NCBI GenBank assembly: GCA_026416125.1
Contig: JAOAFT010000009.1
Location: 1-64,000 of the forward strand
Reading direction: 5' to 3'
Origin: Bacteroidota bacterium
GTDB lineage: Bacteria; Bacteroidota; Ignavibacteria; UBA10030
Length of the DNA: 64,000 nucleotides
Within the stretch, counting starts at the first letter, position 1, and each line of letters opens with the position of its first letter. Shown piece after piece: positions 1 through 8,539 of the stretch. The translations under genes were made by a program, and so were the position numbers. The notes under the pieces were generated by a model, which saw only the letters and a list, made by a program, of their open reading frames with translations, searched no databases and was not told where the DNA came from.

Positions 1-105
1 GACCTGAAACAAGAAGACGACTTACGAGTTGTTGACTACGATGGTCATCACATTTTCCTCGAGTTTTCGTGGAAAGAGCTAGGTACACCAATTTACTATG
101 AGTAA
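1..105 (+). CDS. C-terminal end of an unidentified protein (partial)
   Basis: Frame 1 is open from the first base of the window to a TAA at 103-105 and encodes the last 34 residues of a protein rich in acidic and aromatic residues, ending ELGTPIYYE. The 5' part lies outside the window, so neither family nor length can be judged. The next 258 bases are AT-rich and hold no open frame, which fits the end of a transcription unit. The call rests only on frame openness and position and could be chance. Confidence 0.45.
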   Translation, partial: DLKQEDDLRVVDYDGHHIFLEFSWKELGTPIYYE

Positions 106-363
106 CACATTATCCCGAAATAGGATGATGTTAAGTGATTACTACAAAATAATTGTTGTTACTATGGGAACATAAAAAGTTGAACGTTGTAATGAAAAAG
201 ATTTAATGTTGGAATTTTTTACAGTGCGACAAAAGTTGCAGAACGAGATTAAGTGAATACTATTATGTCAAAGTAAAAATTTTTATGGTAAGGGGAGCTA
301 AATTTTTCCTTTTGTAAAATATTTAGTTAACTTTCAAAGCTGAGGATGCGCAGTACATGAAAA

Positions 364-3300
364 ATGAGATGTTTTAAATTTATAAACCGCTATAATATGA
401 ATTTTATGTATTCACAAGTCAGATGGGTGTTGCTTTTGATTTGGGCCTTTTCTGTAGGTAGTTTTACAAAACCGTTAGGTATAATTCAGGACAGGGAACT
501 TCGGTTCAAGCAATATACAACTAATGAAGGATTGTCCAATAATTGGGTTAGGACTATTACACAAGATCGATATGGTTTTCTTTGGGTTGGTACGGACTAT
601 GGTTTAAATCGATTTGACGGTTACACATTTAGCATTTATACACACAAGATCAGAGATACTACTTCATTAGGGAGCAGTAATATCATTAAAGTACTTGAAG
701 ACTCCAAAGGAAGATTATGGATCCTTACTCGTACAACATTAAATCTGTACAATAGAAAAACAGATGCATTTACTTCGTATCGTTTTTGGGGTAATGAGGT
801 TTTGACATCTATTGTCGAAGACAAGGATGGAGAATTATGGGTGTCGTCAAGTATTCGACTTTATAAGTTTTCACCTGAAAAAGGTATAATTGGTTCGTAC
901 TACTCTAGCGATATAATTAAAGGGAGAAAGAACTTAGGACCCCGAGGTATTTATAAATTATTTGTATCGAGTAACAATAACATATGGCTTGCTACAGGTA
1001 ATGGATTACATCGATACGATAAAAAAACAAATACATTCGAAAACTATTACCATGATGAAACGAAACCAAATAGTCTAGGTGATGACAATATCTATAGCAT
1101 AGAAGAAGATAATCAAAATCGTTTATGGATAGGTACAGCAAGTGGACTGGACGTTCTTACAAACATGTTTGCAAAATCGTCAGAAGCTACATTTTATCAC
1201 TATCGATATAATCCAAAGGATAGCAAAAGTATTTTACCAGGCACGGTGTTAACACTGCTTAGGGATAGAGATGATAATTTATGGATAGGACTTGAAAATT
1301 CAGGTCTTTGTAAACTAAAACTTTCTCATTACAGGAATGGTAAAAATAATTTTGAACGGTATCTACCAGATCCTTCATCTCTGTGGAAATTAAATGCAAA
1401 GTCAGTGTACTCAATATATCAGGATCGTGATGGGAATTTGTGGGTTGGAACATTCGATGGAGGACTGCATTTTTCAAATAAGTTGTTCAATACATTCCAA
1501 CATATAAGGCAAAATACACTATTAAAAAAAAATGGTCTATGTGATAATCATGTTAATGTATTTTTAGAAGATGGAGATGGGATGTGGATTGGGACTGAAG
1601 GAGGATTGAATTATTGGGATAGAAGGAAAAACATTTTTAAATCGTACATTCATGACCCTTTTGATGAAAGAACCATTGGTTCAAATGCAATATGGGCATT
1701 GTGTAAAGATTCTAAAGGTAATTTATGGATCGGAACATGGGGGGGGGGACTTAATCGTTTTAATTATCGTACGCAAACTTTTGAACGATACAAACACAAT
1801 CCTCATGACACTACGAGTATTAGTAGCAACAATATTTTTTCTATCGTAGAAGATACGAGAGGTAATCTTTGGATTGGTACAATGGGAGGGGGGTTGAATT
1901 TATTTGATCGCAAGAGAAAGATTTTTAAAAAGTATGATATAATGAATTCAAATATATATACAAACTATGTTTCAGCAATAATTGAAGTAACTCCAGGGAA
2001 GTTATGGATTCTTGCAGAGACGTCCGTTGATGTTTTCGATATTGAAAAAAGAGTCTTTACTCACTTTTTAAACAATCCGAGCGATTCTACGTCTCTAAGT
2101 AGCAATAAAGTTATCTCCATTTATAAAGACCGCAATGACAATATTTGGATTGGTACGGATGCTGGTTTAAATCTCTATAAAAGAAATACAAACACATTCA
2201 GGGTTTTCAATATTGAGAATGGGTTGGTTGATAATTGCATTAATAGCATAGTTGAAGATGATGATGGTAATTTATGGTTGGGAACCAATAATGGGTTATC
2301 AATGTTCGTTCAGGGGACACTTGTTCCTTCTCAAATAGAATTCCGTACTTATACTTATGAAGAGGGATTAGCAGGAAATGGATTTAATAGAAGAGCGTGT
2401 TATAAAGATAGGTTTGGTTTGTTGTATTTTGGTGGCCCCAATGGCTTTAATGTATTTGATCCCCGAGAAATTAAAACAAATAATAACATCCCTCCAGTTG
2501 TAATAACGAAATTTATCCTATTTAATAAACCTATTACACTTGGAGAAAAGGGTTACACCTTGCATAATAATGAAGATAATACCATTGTGCTGCCATATAA
2601 ACCTGTGTTCTCTATTGAATACTCAGCACTAAATTTTACAGCGTCCATTAAAAATCGTTACGCGTATAAACTTGAGGGGTTCGATGTCGACTGGAATTAC
2701 GTCGATACTCGTAGGATAGCTTCATACACTAATTTACCTTCGGGAAAGTATGTGTTCCGCGTTAGAGGATCTAATAATGATGGTGTATGGAATACAGAAG
2801 GTATGTCTCTGTATATTGAAATACAACCAGCGGTTTGGGAGCGTTGGTGGTTTCAAAGTATTGTCGTTGCTCTTCTGTGTGTTACAGGGTACAGTATTTA
2901 CCGTTGGAAAGAAAGAGAAAGAAAATTATTGGAAAATAAAAAGATAACAGAAGCAATTGCTGAAGCAACGACGAGGGAAAGAAATTTACTTCGAACGATA
3001 ATAGATAAAATCCCAGATGAAATCCACATCGTAGATTTATCAGGAAAACTGATTGTTTGCAATAGGGCATTCATGAATAGTGTACATATTGCTAATGAAA
3101 GTGATGCAATTGGAAAGCATATAAATTTATTCCTCCGAGATACTGCAATTGAAATTGCACAACAAGAACGTGAAGAAATTTTAGTACAAGGAAGAGAAGT
3201 GATCGATGTTGAAGGAACAAGTTTAGTTGGTAACGAAAAACGTTGGGTATTGCGAAGTGTCCTTCCTCTTCGTGAGTTTAGTGGTGAGATTATTGGTATA

Positions 3301-3591
3301 ATTGTAATTGAGCATAATATCACGGAGCGTAAAAAATATGAAGAAGAACGTGAAAAATTAATAAATGAGCTGCAAAGTGCTCTTGCAGATGTAAGAGTAT
3401 TGAGTGGATTATTACCAATTTGTGCTAATTGTAAAAAAATACGTAATGATCAGGGATACTGGGTCCAGTTAGAAGCTTTTATTCAAACTCATTCGAGTAC
3501 TAAATTCACACATGGTTTATGCCCAGAATGTGCAACCAAGTTATATCCTGAATATGTCAACAAAGTAAAAAACACATCAACTAATCAATAA
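364..3591 (+). CDS. Two-component-propeller sensor with Y_Y_Y and PAS domains, no kinase domain
   Basis: A 1075-residue periplasmic sensor. After a short basic N-terminus and a hydrophobic stretch (about residues 18-35, probable signal anchor) come many Reg_prop repeats marked by recurring LWIGT/LWVGT strings, about residues 45-690, which build a beta-propeller. A Y_Y_Y-type domain follows (about 720-820), then one membrane segment (about 830-850), a short coiled coil and a PAS domain (about 870-990). The C-terminus carries CANCKKIRNDQGYW and CPEC, a CxxC...CxxC module found after PAS or receiver domains in other regulators. No H-box or HATPase is present, unlike classical hybrid propeller kinases of Bacteroidota, so it must signal by another route. 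The ATG at 364 has no clear ribosome site; ATG at 397 or 406 is possible. No partner gene is adjacent. Confidence 0.85.
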   Translation: MRCFKFINRYNMNFMYSQVRWVLLLIWAFSVGSFTKPLGIIQDRELRFKQYTTNEGLSNNWVRTITQDRYGFLWVGTDYGLNRFDGYTFSIYTHKIRDTTSLGSSNIIKVLEDSKGRLWILTRTTLNLYNRKTDAFTSYRFWGNEVLTSIVEDKDGELWVSSSIRLYKFSPEKGIIGSYYSSDIIKGRKNLGPRGIYKLFVSSNNNIWLATGNGLHRYDKKTNTFENYYHDETKPNSLGDDNIYSIEEDNQNRLWIGTASGLDVLTNMFAKSSEATFYHYRYNPKDSKSILPGTVLTLLRDRDDNLWIGLENSGLCKLKLSHYRNGKNNFERYLPDPSSLWKLNAKSVYSIYQDRDGNLWVGTFDGGLHFSNKLFNTFQHIRQNTLLKKNGLCDNHVNVFLEDGDGMWIGTEGGLNYWDRRKNIFKSYIHDPFDERTIGSNAIWALCKDSKGNLWIGTWGGGLNRFNYRTQTFERYKHNPHDTTSISSNNIFSIVEDTRGNLWIGTMGGGLNLFDRKRKIFKKYDIMNSNIYTNYVSAIIEVTPGKLWILAETSVDVFDIEKRVFTHFLNNPSDSTSLSSNKVISIYKDRNDNIWIGTDAGLNLYKRNTNTFRVFNIENGLVDNCINSIVEDDDGNLWLGTNNGLSMFVQGTLVPSQIEFRTYTYEEGLAGNGFNRRACYKDRFGLLYFGGPNGFNVFDPREIKTNNNIPPVVITKFILFNKPITLGEKGYTLHNNEDNTIVLPYKPVFSIEYSALNFTASIKNRYAYKLEGFDVDWNYVDTRRIASYTNLPSGKYVFRVRGSNNDGVWNTEGMSLYIEIQPAVWERWWFQSIVVALLCVTGYSIYRWKERERKLLENKKITEAIAEATTRERNLLRTIIDKIPDEIHIVDLSGKLIVCNRAFMNSVHIANESDAIGKHINLFLRDTAIEIAQQEREEILVQGREVIDVEGTSLVGNEKRWVLRSVLPLREFSGEIIGIIVIEHNITERKKYEEEREKLINELQSALADVRVLSGLLPICANCKKIRNDQGYWVQLEAFIQTHSSTKFTHGLCPECATKLYPEYVNKVKNTSTNQ

Positions 3592-3932
3592 GTACTCTCG
3601 ATACCTCATATAATTAATTCTGTGTTGTTGACAAAAAGTATATTGTTACTAACGATTAACGATGTAGGTAAGAATAATGTTACTCTAAAGTATAATCTTT
3701 TATCTGCAATGGAATGTACAATACAAGGGGAAAGCACTGTTAGTACTTTTTTGGGAAAACAGGAGTTTTCTTTATCACCGTGATTGGTTTTCTTATTCAC
3801 GAGAGTGATAAGCTTGCAAAAATGACCTATTTAGTTCTAGAATTCTGAGTTATTATGGTGATACTTTATAAGTTTGACAGTCCTTTCGATTATCCTTTCT
3901 CTTGAGTATCTTATCGCACATCGGAGATTCAT
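3592..3932. other. Intergenic region with no recognised gene
   Basis: 341 AT-rich bases between the propeller sensor and the metallophosphoesterase. Short frames here have no ribosome site and no recognisable protein. A weak 7-bp inverted repeat (TTATCAC 3772-3778 with GTGATAA 3805-3811, 26-nt loop) is visible. A TTGACA at 3874-3879 has no convincing -10 box at normal spacing, so I do not call a promoter. Confidence 0.5.
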
Positions 3933-5078
3933 ATGACACGGATACAAGCATTTCTTGTTTTCCTTGCAGTCGTACTCACTGTTTATACGCTCGTGAATAC
4001 CTATCTTTACATTCGCTTAAGAGAAGTACTCTCTCCACAATGGAGAATAGTGGGTACAATTCTTTTTGTAGCGTTTGCTCTCTCTTACATTGCTGCTCGC
4101 TTTCTTGAGCGATTTCTTCCTTCGTCGCTTTCGTCAGTACTTCTCTGGATTGGTTCTTATTGGTTGGGCGAGATGGCGAAAGGCGTTATCCTCCTTCTTT
4201 GTATAGATGTTATTCGCTTTGTATTCTCTTACTTTCCATTTCTTCCTCGGCCTACGTTAAAGAAAGAATATGTTGCTATTGGAGTTACTATGGTTCTGTG
4301 TGTGGCACTCGTTGCTTCCCGAATCAACGCACTGAATCCAGTTGTTCGATCACTTACAGTTCAACTTGAAAAGAGACTTTCAGGGGGAAAGTGTACAATC
4401 GTTGCTGTATCCGACCTTCATCTTGGAACAATGGTTTGTAATTCTCATTTGGATCGTATCGTTGAACAAATTAATGCTCTCTATCCAGACATTGTGCTCT
4501 TTGTTGGTGATATTCTTGATGAAGATCTTGAACCAGTTATTCGTAACAACTTTGGTGAAACTCTCACAAAACTTCGATCGCGTTATGGTGTATATGGGAT
4601 TACAGGGAACCATGAGTACTTTGGCGGTGTTGAGAATGCAATACGGTATCTTGAAAACCATGGTGTGAAAATGCTCCGTGATACAGCAATATCCGTTGAT
4701 AATGGTCTTGTTCTCGTTGGTCGAGAGGATGTCACGTCGCATCGATTTACTGGTCGTAAACGGAAATCACTGCGTGAGCTTCTTACGGATACTACTAATA
4801 CAGGACCAATAGTTGTTCTTGACCATCAACCAGTAGCACTTGCTGAGGCTCGATCGATGGAAATCGATCTTCAGATTTCAGGCCATACCCACCACGGCCA
4901 ATTGTTCCCATTCAATTTTTTTGCTTCAGCAGTGTATGAAGTAAGCTGGGGGTACCAACAACAAGGAAAGACACACATTTACGTTTCATGTGGTGTTGGC
5001 ACGTGGGGTCCACCGCTACGTTCAGGGAATAGACCTGAGATTGTTCATATTACGCTTTTAGGTAGTGAGAAGGAATAA
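3933..5078 (+). CDS. Membrane-anchored calcineurin-like metallophosphoesterase
   Basis: 381 residues. The N-terminal third (about 1-130) is hydrophobic with roughly four membrane segments. The C-terminal two thirds is a binuclear-metal phosphoesterase of the YkuE/YaeI type. The metal-ligand motifs are in order: SDLHLG (Asp161, His163), GD in LFVGDILDE (about 193), GNHEY (about 225), LDHQP (about 293) and GHTHHGQLFPF (about 317). Relatives hydrolyse phosphoesters, in some cases lipid-linked pyrophosphates, at the membrane; the substrate here cannot be read from sequence. The ATG at 3933 follows GGAG at 3924. The next gene begins 4 nt after the stop, so the two are probably co-transcribed. Confidence 0.9.
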   Translation: MTRIQAFLVFLAVVLTVYTLVNTYLYIRLREVLSPQWRIVGTILFVAFALSYIAARFLERFLPSSLSSVLLWIGSYWLGEMAKGVILLLCIDVIRFVFSYFPFLPRPTLKKEYVAIGVTMVLCVALVASRINALNPVVRSLTVQLEKRLSGGKCTIVAVSDLHLGTMVCNSHLDRIVEQINALYPDIVLFVGDILDEDLEPVIRNNFGETLTKLRSRYGVYGITGNHEYFGGVENAIRYLENHGVKMLRDTAISVDNGLVLVGREDVTSHRFTGRKRKSLRELLTDTTNTGPIVVLDHQPVALAEARSMEIDLQISGHTHHGQLFPFNFFASAVYEVSWGYQQQGKTHIYVSCGVGTWGPPLRSGNRPEIVHITLLGSEKE

Positions 5079-5082
5079 TGTA

Positions 5083-7545
5083 ATGAGTGATCGATTGGCA
5101 TTTGGACTTCTCGTGCTAATATGCGTTTTATACGTGGTGATGTGTTTTTCTGGACTCCACGAGCTTAACATTTACGTGCCAGACAGTGGTCGGTATATGC
5201 TTTGGGCAAATGCTCTTGCCCGTGGAGAGGGCTATGTGGATTCAAGTTCACCAACACCAACACGATATGTTATTCACAGTCCACTCTATGCAGTGCTCCT
5301 TGTACCGTCTCAGTGGTTATTCCCAAATTCAATCGAAGCAGCAAAAGCGACAACGGTACTTTTTGCTGCAGGGTCAATTATTGCTTTATTCTTTTTGTTT
5401 CGGCAGTGGGTTGGTAACACGTTCTCCATCATAGCATCGTTGTTGTTTTCAGTTCATCCAGAGACTGTGAATTACTCAACACAGGTATTAACAGAAAGCC
5501 CGTTCATTTTTGTAAGTATTGTTCTTTTTGTCGTTCTTTATAAGTATAGTACCTCTGATTCAAAAACGATATTCTTGAAAGTACAGCTTTACGTGCTTAC
5601 AGGAATTGCGGTGCTCTTACGTGAAGTAGGAGTTGTTCTCGCCTTGTCAGTTGTCATATTCTTTTTTGCAATGAAACAGAAGAAAGAAGCATTGAACGTT
5701 CTTCTTACGCTAATACTTGTCTATGGAGCATGGTTTGTACGGAATGAAATTATTGTTGCTGGCGAAGAAAATCCCAGTACGCGTAACTCAAAAATCTTTA
5801 CAACACACATGTACACTGAACCGTCTACACCAATGATTAGAGAATATTACGAGCGGGTGACTGTCAACTCGAAAATTTATGGTAAGTACATACTCCATAC
5901 GATGTTTACCCTCGGATACCGGTACCCACTTCTCAATGAACTCTATTACCGTGAAGTTCCTGTCTCTTGGATTCTTCAAGCACGCAGTGTACTAGATAGT
6001 ATTACTACGAGTGTAACCATCTTAGTGCTCGGTATAGGAATATTTTCTGCATTTCGTCGAAGACACCCGTTAAACTTCTTGTTCGTTACGTATGCCATAT
6101 TAACTGGGACTGTAATTCTTATCTACCCTGTAACAGATGTACGATTTCTCTATCCTTTACTCCCACTTTACTTTTTTTATGTTTTCTATGGTATCAGTAG
6201 CTGTATCCAACAACTCCAACAATTATGGCGATTTTCAAAGTATGGTATTGGATTGCTCGTTGTAGTTCTCTCAATCCCTAATGTTGTGTGGAGTAGTACG
6301 TACCATTGGCAGAATTATCGATATGCTCATTCACCCGAAGAATGTTATACCTTGTTGGCACAAGGACATGAGTACTTTTCGAGTGCACTGAAACCTGCTA
6401 CGCAATGGCTCGCAGAGCGCATTGGTTCTAACGAGGTACTTCTTTCAAAGTGGAACGAAGTTGCATTATTCTCGGGAGGACGGAAAGTTGCACTAACAAA
6501 TCCTCAAGCATACTGGGGTGAGTTTGAAGAACTTATCCGAGATTATTCCATTCGTTTTATCATCTGTGGGTTACGTCCTGACTCATCAAATGAGTACCAA
6601 ATGTTATTTGCCCAATCGAAGCGATACGTTTTTGTACCTGTGTATCGAAAAGGTTCAACGGAGATACGAATGATCGTCCGAAGAAGCAACCCCCCTTCCT
6701 GGATGAGTTCAATACCGCGACTGTCGTATGAGAATGATTTTACGGAAGCATATTCGTATCTCGAAACAAATCCACAGAGTGCGTACGAACGTTTTGTCGC
6801 CATGGGAATAAAGTATCGGAACATTGATTGTATCTTCAACATTGGGGTTGCCTTTACATTTATGGATTCGCTTGATCGTGCAGAAAAATACTTTAAGAAA
6901 TTTCTCTATCTCCAACAAGCAGGTGCATACGTACGATTAGTAAACGGCCACCTCTACTTACTTGCGAATCTTCGGGAATTATCGACACTCACAGGATCCC
7001 ATGAATTGAGTTATGGATTTCAAAATGTCGGATTGCTGTTGTGGCAGCTTGGGTATCATCAGCGGTCTCTCATGATGATGGATAGTGCATTGAGTAAGGA
7101 GAGAACCTTTTTCCCTGCATCGATCTCAGGAGCTGTATTAGCATTTCAACTTGGAGATACACTGAAATCACGTTGGTATCTTGCGAATGCACGAACAATC
7201 GAGCCGAACCATATTCTTACGCAATGGCTATCTCGTGTACACCTGTATTCCGACTCTCTTCATCGAATGCATTCATTGGATGGACGAATGAAGTACCGGT
7301 GTTCAACAGCAATTGCATTAAAAGAAATGGGGTTTATCAATGCAGCCATTGATGAATTAAGCGATGCTCTCGAAGATACTTCGACTCATCAAGGTGCTCT
7401 TGAACTTTTAGCGCAGTACTTCGAAGAAAAAAAGCGGTACTATAGCGCTCTCAATGTTTATGAACGATTGCTTTCGGTTTATCCAATGAATGAACAGTAC
7501 CGTGCGAAGTATGAAGTACTCAAAGGATACTTGCGAACAAAATGA
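5083..7545 (+). CDS. GT39/PMT_2-like membrane glycosyltransferase with C-terminal TPR region
   Basis: 820 residues from the ATG at 5083, preferred over an upstream GTG at 5065 because AAGGA lies at 5070-5074. The first 420 residues hold about ten membrane segments. The first periplasmic loop has acidic and aromatic residues (DSGRYMLWANALARGEGY) and a later H-S-P-L-Y motif, the layout of dolichyl-phosphate-mannose-type (PMT_2/GT39) transferases that take sugar from a polyprenyl phosphate. A soluble part follows and from about residue 560 the chain resembles TPR helices. It is downstream of, and tightly spaced with, the metallophosphoesterase. Acceptor and sugar are unknown; protein or lipid glycosylation is an inference from fold. 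It shares the transferase-plus-TPR design with the cluster at 20.8-28.2 kb. Confidence 0.8.
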   Translation: MSDRLAFGLLVLICVLYVVMCFSGLHELNIYVPDSGRYMLWANALARGEGYVDSSSPTPTRYVIHSPLYAVLLVPSQWLFPNSIEAAKATTVLFAAGSIIALFFLFRQWVGNTFSIIASLLFSVHPETVNYSTQVLTESPFIFVSIVLFVVLYKYSTSDSKTIFLKVQLYVLTGIAVLLREVGVVLALSVVIFFFAMKQKKEALNVLLTLILVYGAWFVRNEIIVAGEENPSTRNSKIFTTHMYTEPSTPMIREYYERVTVNSKIYGKYILHTMFTLGYRYPLLNELYYREVPVSWILQARSVLDSITTSVTILVLGIGIFSAFRRRHPLNFLFVTYAILTGTVILIYPVTDVRFLYPLLPLYFFYVFYGISSCIQQLQQLWRFSKYGIGLLVVVLSIPNVVWSSTYHWQNYRYAHSPEECYTLLAQGHEYFSSALKPATQWLAERIGSNEVLLSKWNEVALFSGGRKVALTNPQAYWGEFEELIRDYSIRFIICGLRPDSSNEYQMLFAQSKRYVFVPVYRKGSTEIRMIVRRSNPPSWMSSIPRLSYENDFTEAYSYLETNPQSAYERFVAMGIKYRNIDCIFNIGVAFTFMDSLDRAEKYFKKFLYLQQAGAYVRLVNGHLYLLANLRELSTLTGSHELSYGFQNVGLLLWQLGYHQRSLMMMDSALSKERTFFPASISGAVLAFQLGDTLKSRWYLANARTIEPNHILTQWLSRVHLYSDSLHRMHSLDGRMKYRCSTAIALKEMGFINAAIDELSDALEDTSTHQGALELLAQYFEEKKRYYSALNVYERLLSVYPMNEQYRAKYEVLKGYLRTK

Positions 7546-7714
7546 AAAGATAGTTCACTGTGAAAAATCTGTGGTAACTGAAAAGAGAGGTATATGTTCA
7601 ACTGAGAAGCATAGTACTTGTAGAAGCATGTTGTTGTACTCTTACTCACCAGGAGTGGACCAAAGTTCAATAGTAGATACACTAATGTAAAACTTACTGC
7701 AAAATGTAGTTGAA

Positions 7715-8404
7715 CTAGAGCTCAAAGACAAAGCCTTTCTCTTTTAGTTTTTCATATTTCTTTTTGTCGAAGGTGTAGAGGTAAGCAGGACGACGAATAC
7801 CGTTTTTATCTTTTTCGTTCAATTTTTGGATGAAATGCATAGAAAGAATTTTTTTCCGGAAGTTTCGCTTATCAAGTTTTTTTCCCAGAACGACTTCGTA
7901 AAGTCGCTGAAGTTGCGGAAGAGTAAACTTTTCTGGAAGGATTTCAAATCCGATTGGTTGGTAGCGTACTCGTTTCCGAAGTTTTTCAAGTGCAACAGCA
8001 ACAATTTTGCTGTGGTCAAAGGGGAGAGGAGGTATTTTTTCTATTGGAAACCATTGGACGTCACGGGTATCGACACCTGCGTGGAGTGAATAGTGTTCAG
8101 GACTAATGAGTGCAACATGCCCTACTGTGAAAACACGCCAAAGGGGGTAGCGATCAAGTTCATCGAAAACTCCAATTTCTTCGAGGTAGGTATCAGTCAC
8201 TCCAGTCATTTGTGCAAGCACGCGTTTTGCAGCATCTTCGATTCGTTCACCTTTCTTCACGAATCCTCCGGGAAGCGCCCACATACCTGCATATGGTTCA
8301 ACATCCCGCTTAACAAGTAACACTTCTAGAGTTGAATGTTCGTACCCGAAGATGACACAATCAACGGAAATATTTCGAATAACTTCACGTAATTTGTGAG
8401 ACAT
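7715..8404 (-). CDS. NrtR-like regulator: degenerate NUDIX domain plus winged helix
   Basis: 229 residues. Residues 10-140 are a NUDIX fold with the strong lead-in WALPGGFVKKGE. In the Nudix box, Gly47, Glu53, Arg61 and Gly68 are kept, but the REUxEE core reads R-V-L-A-Q-M: all three metal-binding glutamates are replaced (Val62, Gln65, Met66). Residues about 150-229 match the winged-helix domain of NUDIX-type transcription regulators (FEILPEKFTLPQLQRLYE, then DKRNFRKK). It is therefore likely a ligand-sensing DNA-binding repressor rather than a hydrolase; known relatives (NrtR, AraR of Bacteroides) sense ADP-ribose or sugars. No operator was identified. It is convergent with the GT39-like gene and lies downstream of hppA, separated by a terminator. 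Confidence 0.85.
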   Translation of the reverse strand: MSHKLREVIRNISVDCVIFGYEHSTLEVLLVKRDVEPYAGMWALPGGFVKKGERIEDAAKRVLAQMTGVTDTYLEEIGVFDELDRYPLWRVFTVGHVALISPEHYSLHAGVDTRDVQWFPIEKIPPLPFDHSKIVAVALEKLRKRVRYQPIGFEILPEKFTLPQLQRLYEVVLGKKLDKRNFRKKILSMHFIQKLNEKDKNGIRRPAYLYTFDKKKYEKLKEKGFVFEL

Positions 8405-8474
8405 AGTACTTATAAAATATTGACTTTTTGCAAAAAGAAAAAGAGGAAGTGTAGTTCTTTAAGTTGAAAAATAC

Positions 8475-8508
8475 AAAAGCCCATCTGAAAGGATTCAGAT
8501 GGGCTTTT
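8475..8508 (-). terminator. Intrinsic terminator of hppA
   Basis: A perfect 15-bp inverted repeat (AAAAGCCCATCTGAA 8475-8489 and its complement 8494-8508) with a 4-nt loop. It lies 32 nt beyond the hppA stop on the minus strand and ends in a T run there. A-T flanks make it usable from both strands, but only hppA transcription reaches it. Confidence 0.85.
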
Positions 8509-8539
8509 GAAAATAAAGAAAAGAGGGAAGAATCTGTTG

